Assembly: GCF_000283155.1 (NCBI RefSeq)
Contig: NW_004454216.1
Span: 3,913,646 to 3,977,645, forward strand
DNA length: 64,000 nt
Source of the DNA: Ceratotherium simum simum
Taxonomy: Eukaryota > Chordata > Mammalia > Perissodactyla > Rhinocerotidae
Direction: 5' to 3'
This document shows positions 23,725 to 35,590 of the stretch, piece after piece; the stretch's first letter is position 1; each line of letters opens with the position of its first letter. The notes beneath the pieces are model-generated. The model saw only the letters and a program-made list of their open reading frames with translations. It was not told where the DNA came from and did no database searches. The translations under genes were made by a program, and so were the position numbers.

Positions 23725-23890
23725 GAGCACTGGGCTGAGAAGCATGAGGTCAGAGTTCTGGGCCTGGAACTATTTCCAATCAGTTCTGTGGCACTGTATT
23801 AGTACTTTTCACTCACAGAGTCTCACTTTCCTCACATATGGAAAAAGAGGTTAGAATAAATGATCTATAAGATTTCCAAGAATCTATGAG
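23725..23890 (+). repeat. MIR-family SINE
   Basis: 'gagcactgggctgagaagcatgagg' followed by 'tctcactttcctcacatatgg' and 'gaataaatgatctataagatttccaa' fits the MIR variant that carries the 'tagatgatctctaaggtccc' ending. Confidence 0.65.
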
Positions 23891-24079
23891 CCACTAAATT
23901 AAAGAAAGTAAGAATATATTAATTATATCTATGGTAAAAAGACAATGAGAACATTTTCACAACTTTTCTATTTAGATGAGTAGGAACAGGAGGGATAACT
24001 TAATTTCTAATATTCTAAAACATTTTCTAAGACTTCCACAATGTTAAGTTCCATCTTTTACTATTTTTTAAACATTTTC

Positions 24080-24597
24080 TTTTATTTTTAAGAATTTATT
24101 ATTTTTTATTGAAGTATAGTTGACATACATTATCTATACATTATCCTTTTAGTTTCAGGTGTACATTATAATGATTCCATATTTATATATATTACAAAAT
24201 GATCATCGTAATAAGTCTAGTTACCATCTGTCACCATTCAAAGTTATTACAATATTATTGACTATATTCCCTATGCTGTGCATAACATCCTCATGACTTA
24301 TTTATTTTATGACTGGAAATTTGTATCCCTTAATCCCCTTCACCTATTTTGCCCAACCCCCCAACACCTTCCCCTCTAGGTTACTCTAGTTCTTTTCCTG
24401 TATCTATGAGTCTGTTTCTGTTTAGTTTTGTTTGTTCCTTTGTTTTGTTTTTTTAGATTCCACATATAAGTGAAGTAATACAGTATTTATCTTTCTCTGA
24501 CATTTCATTTAGCATAATACCCTATAGGTCCATCCATGTTGGCCCAAATGGCAATATTTTATTAGTTTTTATGGCTAAGTAATATTCCATTGTATAA
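24080..24597 (-). mobile_element. L1 3' end, antisense (L1MA-like)
   Basis: Antisense L1: the reverse poly(A) and 3' UTR 'attgaagtatagttgacata', 'agtttcaggtgtacattataatgattc', 'tctggttactct'-type segment, 'agattccacatataagtga', 'catttagcataataccctataggtccatccatg' and a 5' truncation at 'aatattccattg'. It retains the usual 3' UTR order with no inversion. A possible TSD is TTTTCTTTTA on the left and TTTTCTTTAA on the right. Confidence 0.92.
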
Positions 24598-25214
24598 TAA
24601 GCCTTTTCTTTAAAAAAAATCTCTTTTTCAAGAAAGAGAGAGAAAAGAAAAAGGTCAAGGGTCTATATTTATTAAGGTTCAAGAAATCAGTTAACACTGC
24701 TTTTGGATACTTGAATAAAATAATTTTTTTGCAAGAAAGTAGACATCTGTCAGCATGTCTGTGGGAAAATACTATGACTCCCTATGTCTCATGAAAGACC
24801 TGGGATATTGCTGTTCATTGGAGATGTGAATATTCCTAGTGGAGTCCAAGAATGTGAATGGGCTCTCTGAGCCATTGAAAAACATGGCACATGTTCCTGG
24901 AGTGTCAATTTTACTCACTGATTTCAAGGAAGGGATTGTTATTTTTATATTAAAACAAACATAGATCTCTTATGTAAGAGAATAAAATCATGTATTAATG
25001 TTGCAGAAACACATAGATTCAAATAGATTACTATTCCTACAGCAGATTCATCAGGTGACTACAGCCAGCCCCAAAGGTATGCCTTTCCTCTCCTCTGCCT
25101 CTAGCATACCTTGAAGGAAATGTCTGAGAGGCAGTGTTCCTGAGTATGTAAAATATTTATTAACATGGTATGTGATATAAAATAAAATTTAAAGCTTGTG
25201 TTTTATCATCAGAT
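24598..25214. other. Unassigned sequence
   Basis: No feature recognised. Confidence 0.5.
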
Positions 25215-25462
25215 GCAGTATTGCATAGTGAAAGAGCATTTTTTTTTTAATTCAAATAGAACCGGATCAGACACACAGGTCTCTCGCTTACTCGCTTTAG
25301 AGACCAGGAACATTGCTACATTTTGCAGAACCTTAGTTTCCTCATTTAGAGAAGAGTGATGATAACTTAATAAACTCGTCAGGATTAAATTAGATTACTT
25401 AGGCAAGGTGCCTTGCTCAGGGCCTTGCATAGCGTAAGTCTACAATAAATGTCTGTCTCTTT
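25215..25462 (+). repeat. MIR SINE, near full length
   Basis: 'gcagtattgcatagtgaaagagcat' head, 'aaccttagtttcctcatttagagaagagtgatgataa' core and 'ccttgctcagggccttgcatagcgtaagtctacaataaatg' end in sense order. Confidence 0.85.
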
Positions 25463-25734
25463 CTCTTTTCCTCTTCTTGCTTGGGACTTTGATAGGTCCC
25501 TTGTAGATTATCTGAATTCTGACAAGTAAATGTCTTCAGGATGTATGCACTTATAGATTTCAAAGGAAAAATCTGAAATGTTGATTAATTGCAAAAATGA
25601 TGTCAAAAACCTTTTGTTAAAGCATCATCTATTTTTGTGGATTTATTGTTTTTTACTTACACAGCAAAACTATTCATACACATCATGCAAATACATATAC
25701 GTATAATCACCCCCAATCACAATCATAAAATACA

Positions 25735-25862
25735 GTGCCAGAAGAAATTTAAAGATAATCAAATCCAACCATTTCAGCATAGTTACATCTATAAACCATA
25801 AAGTTTGCCCAAGTTGCCTAATTATAGCCTCAGATCTCCTAACCTTTGCTCACTATTGAGGT
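25735..25862 (-). repeat. MIR-like SINE fragment, antisense
   Basis: 'gaagaaatttaaagataatcaaatccaacc' and 'agttgcctaattatagcctcagatctcctaacctttgctc' resemble the reverse of a MIR-family element. Strongly decayed. Confidence 0.5.
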
Positions 25863-25892
25863 TGCTCCTTCCCTTCCTTTTTCTTCTCTTTC

Positions 25893-26075
25893 TTTCTTTC
25901 AGAAATGTTTATTAAGCACGTAATGTTAATCAGCCACTGTGTTAAGTACCAGGGATACCAAGACACTAGAAACCATTCTGGTCCTCAGAGAGCTCATAGG
26001 TTAGTGAAGAGGAAAGAAGACAAATAAGCAAGAAATGATGTCACCTTAAAGTAAGTGCTGACAGAAGCATTTACA
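25893..26075 (-). repeat. L2 LINE 3' end, antisense
   Basis: 'gaaatgtttattaagcacgtaatgtt...gggataccaagacac...cctcagagagctcataggttagtgaagagg' is the reverse complement of the L2 3' UTR. Confidence 0.8.
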
Positions 26076-27469
26076 AAGCACTTGTGGCCACTAAGGAATG
26101 GTGCTTCTTCATTCCCAAAATGAGGACCTGGTGTCCAGCTCCTTTCAGATATAAGCTGTACTAGACTTTTCTCTGGCTCCAGAACTTTTTAACTGATACC
26201 CGGTTCATCTCCATGTTGACATTTATTCAAGAATCTCTTGAATAGAGAATTGTGCCAGTCATTGCCATTCATGTAGAAAGCCTATATGTGTGTGTGTTGC
26301 ATGGACATGCTCTATTAAGAACAAAGATTGAAGATACAGGGTTGCTTGGATGAGAAAAGTTGGGCATACATGATTTCAAAATCAATATCAAAATAGAAGT
26401 CATTTCTCAAAAGACTGAAAGTTGAATAACCCATGGAGAAAGGAGATAAGGGAACATGAAAGCAGAGGAAGACAACATGTGATCAACTATTTTATAAGAG
26501 AAAAATGCATTTTGAAGAAAATCAGCAACATTGGATGAAAATTACAGATGAAAGATAATAGTTTTAATTTTGGTTTATTCAAATTGGAAACATATTTGGA
26601 GCTTATTCAGTCTTTATCAATTTTGATTTTTTTTTCCAATTAAGTATAGTATTGCTGTTCACTCAGACTTGAGGCTTACACAAAAGTCAGTGATCAGAGC
26701 CAATCCCCCTAATTATTTCACTGGACATATCTACCATGCTATTTATGGGTGTCTAAGATCAGTGACTATCAAACATCCACTGTGCCTCAGCGTCTAAGGA
26801 TCATATAATCACATGGCTTTCTATGTGCAAAGGCAATAATAAGGGCCTTAGATCCATGCCAGCCCTCACAGTGACTCATAAAGAGACACTCATCACAGTA
26901 GAGACATGGCAATGGTCTTTGAGCAGTCCTCATGCGAAAGTCATGGAAGTAGTTGGCATTTCACTGATATGGGTGGAAAGTGACTCAGAAGGAAATCACC
27001 CATTCTCACAATGGTATTGCCTTTCTTTCTCTTGCCAGTTTCCAAAGATCCTCAGTTAAGGATACCCCAGAATGGTTCTAGAGTATAATCAGGCCTCACA
27101 CTTTGCCTTGGAAGCCACCATCCCCATCCCCATGGGCCTCATAATTGCAGTATCATCTTCAGTGGCAGAAGGAAATCGATCTTTCTTTGTACCTAAGTCT
27201 CATCAGGAATAGGCAGCTGCCTGTTTTTGCTGCCAAAGAAGGAGGGTCAGAAAGGGTCCATGTTGTATTTTGAGCCTTCGAAGAAGCGTCTCAGGATATA
27301 TTTTTCCATTGAAATGTTGTTATAAATGACCATTTATAGATTGTTTAAAACCCCATTATAGCCAATTATAGTTTTAAAAGTCATTTGCAATAGGCACATC
27401 TATGGATGTAATTTACCTCCTTTCTTATACGGGAAAATTTTTTCAGTTCTATCCTAACTCCTCAGACTT
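26076..27469. other. Unassigned stretch
   Basis: About 1.4 kb with no recognised repeat or gene. The open frame 26823-27059 (+) has no domain. The DNA from 26640 to 27240 is of higher complexity than its surroundings and may be single-copy. Confidence 0.5.
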
Positions 27470-27710
27470 GGTTAAATCTCCTTTATTTATATTCTCAATA
27501 TTTCTCATAATTTTTCTTTATAGCACATACCACAGATTTTAATAACATAGTTTTGTAAGTATTTGCTGTCTTCCTCATCAGATTGTAAGCTTCATAAGGG
27601 TAGAATCCATATCTCTTGTACTCACCTTGTATCCTCAGCATCTGTCCCAGTGCCTGGCACGTAGTAGACATGCTACAAATTCTAGAATGAATGAAAAGAT
27701 GAATGGAGGA
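27470..27710 (+). repeat. L2 LINE 3' end
   Basis: 'gattgtaagcttcataagggtagaatccatatctcttgtactcaccttgtatcctcagcatctgtcccagtgcctggcacgtag...gaatgaatg' is a textbook L2 3' end. Confidence 0.92.
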
Positions 27711-27724
27711 ATGGATGTCTACCA

Positions 27725-27920
27725 TGAGTAAGTGGCTGCACTAGATATTGAGGTTGTATATTAAGATGAAGGCAAAGCACATGGGCTGCTTTCAGAAAGC
27801 TTACAGTCTACACAGCAGGGAAAGAAAGAAAGGGAACATACATAAGTAACTATAATATATGACATAAATGATATGTCATAGATCATGGGTGAAACTAAAG
27901 CCATATAGGAGAAGACAGTT
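27725..27920 (-). repeat. Probable L2 fragment, antisense
   Basis: 'gctttcagaaagcttacagtctacacagcaggg' followed by 'agtaactataatat' fits the antisense L2 3' UTR. It lies head-to-tail against the sense L2 just upstream. Confidence 0.55.
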
Positions 27921-28304
27921 ATTTATAACATAATTTTAATGAGAAAATGTCCATTCGAAGTTTTGAACAACTGACTTACAAATTGAATTTTGTGACACCA
28001 GATAAGTTAGGAAATGTTCATTTATTATTTAGGTATAACCCTCCTGTAGTGTTCACTCATATCAAAACTGGTATGTAAAATATACCATTAAGCAGAATTC
28101 TATCAATCTCTAAATTAATGTCAAAAATGAATATTTCAGTACAGCCACAGAACAAGATAATTATCGATCGTATCTAGCCCAACAGTGAGACATAGTGAGA
28201 TATTTAAATGTCTTCTTATTTTTAGGAAAAAAATAAATTGTGTTCAGTATAGGGTTTAAGTGGAAATTATTACATATAGAATCCTTATATCCTTGTGAAA
28301 AGGT

Positions 28305-28510
28305 TGGTAGATTTTGGAGCAGAGTGGATTTGGGTTGGAACCCAGCCCTAACAGAGTTGTCTTGGGGAAGTTTCTGATCTCTTTTAGGGTTATTTCCCTT
28401 ATATAAATACGAGTAAAAATTTATTTGTAGGACTGCCATAGTATAGGAATTGGTATATGTAACGGTGCTTGGTACAATCTAGATGCTCAATAAATATTAG
28501 CTTTTGAGAT
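28305..28510 (+). repeat. MIR SINE
   Basis: 'ggatttgggttggaacccagcc', 'ggggaagtttctgatctc' and 'acggtgcttggtacaatctagatgctcaataaatattag' are MIR landmarks in sense order. Confidence 0.85.
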
Positions 28511-28534
28511 GATGATAGTGATTATTTTTAAACA

Positions 28535-28960
28535 CCCACTATTTGCAGAAAGTTCTGACTATTTGGTCGCTGTGGAGATATACTAGAAAATTGAATCTGG
28601 CTCCCTGCTCTTAAAAGAGCTTACAGCCTATTCTAATAGGAGTTTTAGAGTAACCTGCCAGGAAGGAAGTGAGAGCAATCAGAAAGTTGACGTGAATATC
28701 AAAGCAATTTAATATAAGTCAAAGTGTGTGATTGGAATACTTTGGGAATAATCATGGAGGATTCTATGAGGAAGGTGTTCATTGAGCAGAATTATTCAAG
28801 GGAGTGCAGAAACCATCCCATTAGTTGGAGAATGTCAGGAACTGTACCGGGAGAAGGACATGAGTTCAAGAGAGGAACCAAACCACTTCAGGTCTGAGGC
28901 AAATGAGCAGTGTGTTTTGCAGCTGAGTGTAGAGTTCGTGGTCTCTCCAAATGCCTGCTG
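28535..28960 (-). repeat. L2 LINE, antisense
   Basis: 'ggctccctgctcttaaaagagcttacagcctattctaatagg' and 'gaggaaggtgttcattgagcagaattattcaaggg' fit the reverse L2 3' UTR and the end of its coding region. Confidence 0.7.
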
Positions 28961-28984
28961 AGAAACCATGCATGGATATTCTGC

Positions 28985-29875
28985 GGGTGTCTAATATAAA
29001 TCCCACCTATTTTCCTTCTCTTCCACCTCCTTACCATCTTCCTCCTTCAATGACCTCCATCTCAGTTAATAGTCATCACATTTTTTAGCTTTAAATTGTA
29101 GTGTCCTTTTACATTTCCCTCTCCTCTCCACCTATATCCCCTCATCTAGCTACTCTGTTCAGCTCTGTTCTTCTTTGCATCTCACATATATTCTCTGCTT
29201 TCCATTCCCACAATCCCATCCTTGGAGAGACCCTCACCACTTTCTCTGGGACCATTACAATAGCCTCAAGTCTCTGTTCCCTGCCACCCTCAGCCAGAAA
29301 TGCTGCTCAAAGTGCACATGGGTTCCTGCCAACTTCCTGTTCAAACAAACTCTGCAGATTGTGTATGGTGTACAGGAAAGTAAAAACAAACACATTTCTG
29401 TGTTTGCATATCAAAGTTCTCCAAAGTTCAGTTCTAGTTAATCTTTCCTGTCTTATTTCCCATTGCAAATCTTTCCTCTGTCCTTTGCATCCTAGGATCT
29501 GAATTCTGGCCATACCAGTTTATTCCCCAAACATGCTCTGCATCTCCTGCCTCTAGGCTTTGGTTATCAAGACTTGCTGTCCAATAGCTGTTCTGTCCAC
29601 ATGTGCTTCCAAGTACCTTTTGGCACTCAAGGCCTGGTTCAGAGCTCACCTCTTAAGAGAAGTCTTCACAGATCACCTGTGTCAAACAAACTGCTTTAAA
29701 GAGCTTTATTACTTGATTATCTGCTGAGTTACTTAGAAATATGCTAGAGTCCACCTCCAGACTCTGAACTCCTCATAGATAGGGGCAATTCTTACTTGTT
29801 TGTGAACCTTCCTCAAAGCAGAGTCCAGCTAGCACATCCTTGCAGGCACACAATAAAAATTGAATTGTCTAATCA
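28985..29875 (+). repeat. L2 LINE, about 0.9 kb of 3' region
   Basis: Long sense L2 copy: 'cctgctttccat...' coding-end region, 'ctttggcactcaaggcctggttcagagctcacctcttaagagaagtcttcacagatcacc', 'ctctgaactcctcatagataggggcaattc' and an 'aataaaaattgaattg' end. The 133-codon open frame at 29101-29502 (+) lies inside it and is not a gene. Confidence 0.85.
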
Positions 29876-30325
29876 AATACTAAAAATCTTAGTTTAATAC
29901 ATGATTTATATGGTTCCTTGGTTCATTATATAATATTTTTTCATGTTTGCATAAGTCTTTTTTTCCTGAAAGTATTTAAGTTTAAAAGATGCATTTAGGG
30001 GCCAGTTTGCCTTAAGGCTAATGAAGATTAAGCCTCATATATAGTCTCCCTTCTTCTGCACAGGGCCCAGGCCAAAGCCCTGGGAGGGGCCCTAACAATG
30101 GGTCTTCATGGTAATATGACTTTATAAAGTTGCAAAAGCATAATTAATAAGCTGCAATTGGTTAAGGGTTCTGTGTTATTTTGTACCTAATTTTGTACTC
30201 AGTTTCATAAAGCCCCTAAAATTGTATAAGGAGCTACATAAGCTCTAGGCTGCACCAGAGCTGTATCTGCCCCTTGTGTGCTAGGGGAGGCCTCTATCAT
30301 GGAGGCCTCTGTGAGGCTTATCTCG
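29876..30325. other. Unassigned sequence upstream of the DRG1 retrocopy
   Basis: Complex DNA with 'ggggccagtttgccttaaggctaatgaag' and a G/C-rich patch (30060-30100). It may include the 5' UTR of the inserted DRG1 copy in its last tens of bases. The repeat family, if any, is not recognised. Confidence 0.45.
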
Positions 30326-31250
30326 ACGAGCAGCTGCCTAGGAGAAATTGACTGGATCTGAGCTGAGATGACTTTTCCTCAATAGAAAGGGGCCACAATG
30401 CTTTAGAGCCTACACCAACATTACTAATCCTTGATGAGTGCTCATCACCTCAATATGTGGTGATGTTGGTAAGCCAGGATGTTTTGATGTGGCAGAACTG
30501 GTGAGGCTCAAATTGAATTGGTGGCTTTTCCATCTGTGGGTAAGTCAATATTTCTCAATACACCTGGAGGTGGCAGCCTGTGAGTTCACCACTTTGACTA
30601 CCATGTTAGTATTGCCTATTCTAGCACCTATTCTAGTACCAGGACCTCCTAAGTATTATGGAGAGTGCCAAGAATAGAAAAAGCAGACGCTATCAGGCCC
30701 TAACCTGAAACTTGATCCTCACTATTCTGAATGGGCTGAAACTCTTAGAGCCCAAGAATATTGTTGAAAGTGAGCTGGAAGGCCTTGGCGTCTATTTGAA
30801 TAGCAAAAGCCCCAACATGGGCTTTAAGAAGAAGCTTGAGGGAAGCATTGCTTTCATAGCCTCTGGCCTTCAGAGGCAGCTGGATGCTGAGACTGCAAAG
30901 AGCCTCCTGGTGAGAGACAGGATCCACAGTTCCTAAGTGGCTTTGCAGAGTAGTGCCATAGCTGATGGCCTCATTGGTGTGATGGAAGGAAACAGAGTAT
31001 TTTCCTCTGTATCTGGGCTAAATAAGATTGAGTAGATCTCCACTGAGGAGATGGCTGTCATCTATAAAAAGACTCCCCAGTGATCCATCTCTACTTTCCA
31101 CCATTGGAATTTTCACAGTCTATTGGAGTAGATCTGGGACTAGTAACCGTTTATACCATTCTCAAAGGCTAGCCACCAAGCTACACATCTCCAGTGGTGC
31201 TCTCTGACTCAAGGCCACAGTGGAGGAAAGTCTAATGAAAGTTTACCAGA
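30326..31250 (+). pseudogene. DRG1: DRG1 processed pseudogene, 3'-truncated
   Basis: Intronless, decayed copy of DRG1, a conserved OBG/DRG-family GTPase that binds DFRP1/ZC3H15 and acts in translation. Seen here: the start codon is ACG (30326-30328) followed by bases matching the DRG1 N-terminus. A remnant of the P-loop reads as FPSVGKS in 30521-30547, then EVAACEFTTLTT (30567-30602) in another frame. ELEGLGVYLNSKSPNMGFKKK follows at about 30774-30838. Next come QLDAETAKSLL and EGNRVF, and LNKIE then TAG (31033-31035) where DRG1 has NKID-Q. Homology continues through HHWNFHSLLE, IWD and 'cacatctccagtggtgct' to about 31250. Several frameshifts and stops make it non-functional. The last roughly 55-60 codons of DRG1 are missing or unrecognisable, and no poly(A) tail or target duplication was found. 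DRG2 fits less well. Confidence 0.9.
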
Positions 31251-32224
31251 AAAAAGGAAAAAACCACACACAGTGGCCTCCCCACAGTGACTAAATCCCC
31301 TTTCCCTAGCTCTGCCTTGGCTTTGGTAGCTACTAGCACAAGGTTTATGTAAAAGATCTCTCATACCTAAAGATCCCCCCATAATTTCACTTTTCTTATC
31401 TTGGTCACCACTTGAATGTTGACTTGCATAAAAAAACTTGGTCTTTTATGTGGTAAAAAAATGGTACTTATATTACGTAAATAAGTAAATCACCAACTAA
31501 GTTTCCCTGTAAAATATACTAAATTCTTGGAGTTACTTTCCTCTACTTCAGCTTTGAATTAGGTGAGATGAGCAACTTGTGAAATAGTCTTTTACTCTAA
31601 ACTTATTTGACATGTAATGACTTTTCGATTGCAATAAACCAAAGATCTGAGATTAAGTTTGAATGAAGAAACAATATCATGTTATTCTGGTACTTAATAT
31701 ATTCAAGAGAGATCTGTATTTTACAGCCTCATAGTTATAAGTAGTAAACTTAGTTTAGTCTCAGACAAAGAAAGTTAAAGTATAGTGCCCCTTAGAGATT
31801 TGGTACACAATCTGGCAAGTGACCACTTCATTGTTAGACGGCTCAAGATGGGGGTAGTGCATGTGGAGGGTGTGGAGTCAGCATTTCTCCTGCTTTTGGC
31901 ACAAAGGGAAAGCAAGATTAACACCACTTTTCTGTTGCTACTGCTCTTGTGGGGGATTGGAAGAACCAACAACTTATAACCGTATTACCCCAAAGAGATT
32001 TTCAAAGTAACAACCAACCATTCTATTTCTACAGTGCCACTAGGATCTTTCCAACCCCTGACCATTTGACTGGACACAATTCAAGAGTTTATTGAATTAA
32101 TTAAAATATTCAGTTATTTTTCCTTACCTAGTAAAGAAAGTTGTCTTTGAGAATTTGACACCAAAAGTGCCTATTAGCTTATAGGGTTAGCACATGGTGT
32201 TAACAAAGTCAAAGTCATTATTAG
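31251..32224. other. Unassigned sequence
   Basis: No feature recognised. Opposing open frames at 31775-31972 (-) and 31785-31979 (+) overlap almost completely, which argues that neither is coding. Confidence 0.5.
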
Positions 32225-32450
32225 AACCTAATAATATCTTACAATTGCATAATGCTTTAGAATTAAAAAGCAATGCCACATTATCACACTTTCAGCCTTC
32301 ATGAACACTCTGAAAGGAGCTGTCTCAAGTAGTGGTAACTCCATTTTACAGGTTAAAGGAAAAAAAAAAACGGAGAGAAATTTAGAAACTTGTCAGTTAA
32401 TGATCACACAGTAGTGGAGTGGAAATGGAATTAGCACTTCTGACTTTTAA
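32225..32450 (-). repeat. MIR SINE, antisense
   Basis: 'ttacaattgcataatgctttagaa', 'taactccattttacaggttaaagg', 'acttgtcagttaatgatcacacagtagtgg' and 'cacttctgac' follow the reverse MIR order. An A-run (32351-32361) has expanded inside. Confidence 0.75.
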
Positions 32451-34624
32451 CTAATTATAAATTATTTCGAGGCAGTCAATATCTTTTAATGTTTGTTTAC
32501 TGATCACAAAGTAAACCCTTTTTAAGAAACGCTTGTACGTGTCATGGCTGGGTCAGAATAAACTAAACACCACTTCAGGATAAACAGTGAAAAATGTAGT
32601 CTACTAACAAGGACATAAAAACGTTCTCAGTCTAGAACAGACTCAGGAAAGATTATCAACCTAGTGGACTATTTATTCTAATGGGGACAATCTCAGAATT
32701 ATTAAGAAAAGCTGTAACCCTTTTAATGAGATGGTGATATTGTCAATTCATGCCATGGTTAAATGTGGTAGTATCTCACAACTGTATAGTGTTTTTAGTT
32801 TTTGCCCCTAATTCTGTCACCTTTTCTTGTAATCACTGTACTATGTCTTGAAGTTATAAAAGACTAACGAACAGATGTCTTAAAGTACCCTCTGTGGATA
32901 CTCTTCAGTTAGAGACTCCAAGTAAACTCACTTGTAAAACAAAAAAGAATTATCCTTTTGTTGAATTGGGGTATATAAAATTCAGGGACAATGGACAACT
33001 GCTTCAGGCACCAAATCAGCCATTTCTTACCTTTGGCTTCAATGAAAATGTTATTTAGACACAGCCCAATAGTGGAATATAGTTTTAAAATCTTGTCTTG
33101 GTAATTGCTAAACTGAAAAAAATATAGACACTACAGTCCACACATATTCCGTAAAAATTTAGGAAATTGCAGTTTGCTGCAGTCATAAGTTCTGAGAATA
33201 AATATGGTGATTTTTAACATAAATGATCAAGCATTTTATTAATAAAAGTGATCATCTTAAAATAATATTCTTATTTTGGCCTTTATAGAAAATATCCTCT
33301 TCCCCTACCCTCCAGAAGGCGGTGTACATTCCATCCACAGAGGGCTTGGCATGGGCTCAGTTTGTATATGTTAAATAATGACTTGGGGTAAGTGAGGGGG
33401 GCAACTGTCAAGGGAACAGATCAATTGGCCAATTGAAATGTCATTTCTTCACTCGCTGTGGGATGTTGCCATGTCTCTTTGCTGTCTCTCTCTCTCTTTT
33501 TTATTCTCTTGTATTTTGATTTAGATATAAAAGCTGAGACATAATTTAAACTGACAGCAGAATCAAACAGTGTGACCTTGCCAGAATTGTTTCAGGCCTT
33601 CAACACAATCCACTGGGGGTAAAGCATGGGTGGAGAGGGGGGTGAGTAAGAGCAAACGAGAAAGGAGAGAGCCAGCCTTTCCAGATGGCCATGCTGCTAG
33701 TATATTTCTGGAGGGCTGGTCTCAGATCTGGATGTTTCCAAACCTGTCTGACAAGAGAATGAGAAGGGGAAGGGAAGAAAAAATAGGGCTGGAGCAAATG
33801 AAAAAGATTGGAGCAATAGAGTGGTGATGAAAATGTAAGGCCTTGAGTACAGCTGTGTCAGAAGTTGAATGACTGGTATTTAATGTTGTAGAGGTTAGTT
33901 TTGCCCTAGTAGGGAGAAATAGCCAGTGCCCACTTTGGTAACAGACCAACCAGATAAACACTACCTTGTCAGATGACAGATAGTGAAAGGATGGCTGACA
34001 GGAGGGCACTTAAGGCCTTAGAGTGGACCCCCAAAATGTTTCTGAGCAATAACTATAATTGTCTATCCAGAGGAGGGATAGGTGTCCTAGTAGATGTTTG
34101 AGATGACAGTATAAGACAGACAGTATAAGGTTACTTCTGGCATTTTTTGGAACTCAGAATGCCAATATTTTAATTGGCAACATTGATAACCTTTCCCACC
34201 ATCCGGCACACACGTGTCCATCTGTAGACCGACTCTCTCCAGATATCAGACTGCTTGGGAAGACAAATCAGTGGGTGGTTGGATTGAAGGATCTTCACCC
34301 CAACCAGGCCCTGGGGAAGCCTGGATGCCTCACCTTGCCTCGCATCAGAGAGCACTTTTCTAGTGCCAATATTTCTTTGCTCTCAATAATGATGGAAAAA
34401 TCTAACAAACTTGCCTTTCGGAAGAAACTGTTTTCCAAAAAATGGAGAATGGAAAAAGGCAGGACAGTGTGGTGATTATGGTGAAACTTTTCTCAGTGGA
34501 AAGCTGTGGTGGGAGAAAGGCTTAGGAATGAGTCTATGATGAAGAAAAGTCTAGAATGCATGCATGCCCTGACCAGATTTGTTTTTGGACGTGCGAGCGA
34601 ATAAAGATAACAACACAGGCCATA
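32451..34624. other. Unassigned stretch
   Basis: About 2.2 kb with no family recognised. A short (TC)n run lies at about 33486-33497. Paired opposite-strand open frames near 33600-33830 cancel each other as coding evidence. Confidence 0.5.
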
Positions 34625-34830
34625 GGAACAGCTACCACTGTTCCTATACACTGAAGAAGTGCTGGCTTTGTGCCTAGAACTGTGTGAAGTATTCCATGTG
34701 ACATTTCATTTAACCCTCACAGCAAAATGATGAGGTGGGTGCTTACAAAGTGGCAGAGTCAGTATTTTACCATGTGAGTTTATTCCAGCGCTTTCTCACT
34801 TTACCACAGAGGATACCATCTACTGTTCAC
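34625..34830 (-). repeat. MIR SINE, antisense
   Basis: 'gaagtgctggctttgtgcctagaactgtgtgaagtattccatgtgacatttcatttaaccctcacagcaaaatgatgaggtgggtgc' is reverse MIR. The segment after it is internally deleted and rejoins at 'aagtggcagagtcag'. Confidence 0.85.
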
Positions 34831-34864
34831 TAGTCCATACCCTTCGAGTGCCCTGACTTGGGGC

Positions 34865-35590
34865 CTAGGATTTTGAAGGTAACTATGAAATACAAGCACA
34901 GTCTGTGTCCTTCGAGAAATTTCATATTTAACTGCTAAGGAAAGAGTACAACATGAAATGACCTCAATTTTTCTTTAGAGTGAGATGAGATATAAATAAA
35001 TAATCAAGATCCCTCATGAAGTAATTGAATACAATAGAATTGTGACCTGAATGATGCTTGGTGGAAATCATATGCAAAATGAGAATCAAGCTGAAAATCC
35101 ACGAAGAAAGGTAAAACTGAGCTGAGTCTGAAGAATTGTGCAGGACTTGGAGAGTGAGGAGGAACAGAATGGTGTTCCAAGCAGCAGGAATACCACATAC
35201 GCTGACGTGAGAATGAGCGTGCCATGGTTTAGGGACAGTGAATTGCTTGGTGAGATGAGAAGGAATGGCCTGGTTGGGGAGCAAGGAGCTACAGAGCCGG
35301 GTTAGAAAAGACACTGAAAGACAGTTTGAGAAAGGAGAGGAGATTTGATGTGGGAGCAAAGCTATGGTAGATTTCTGAGCAAATGGGTTACACAGGATAC
35401 AAGGGAAGTCACAGGAGACCATTGTCATAGCCAAGGTGATGGAATGAAGATGAGAGAGACAGACAGTAAGGACGCCATCCTCAGATACTTCCCCCAATCA
35501 CTTAGGTATAAAGAATGAGAGATGACTTGAGGGCTGTCAGGCTAACAGAGCAGAAGGAGAGATTGGAATCCAATATGACTACCCAGATTC
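34865..35590 (-). repeat. L2 LINE, antisense, about 0.7 kb
   Basis: Antisense L2: 'cagtctgtgtccttcgagaaatttcat', 'gaacagaatggtgttccaagcagcagg' and 'gagcaaggagctacagagccgg'. On the minus strand this is the L2 3' coding end and 3' UTR. The 177-codon minus open frame (34964-35497) lies wholly in this antisense L2 and is the longest in the window. I regard it as a relic of L2 composition, not a gene. Confidence 0.75.

Noticed and set aside
29101..29502. 133-codon plus-strand open frame
   Set aside because: Contained in a sense L2 3' region.
34964..35497. Longest open frame (177 codons, minus)
   Set aside because: It lies wholly in antisense L2 sequence; no recognisable domain, and the composition fits dead L2.
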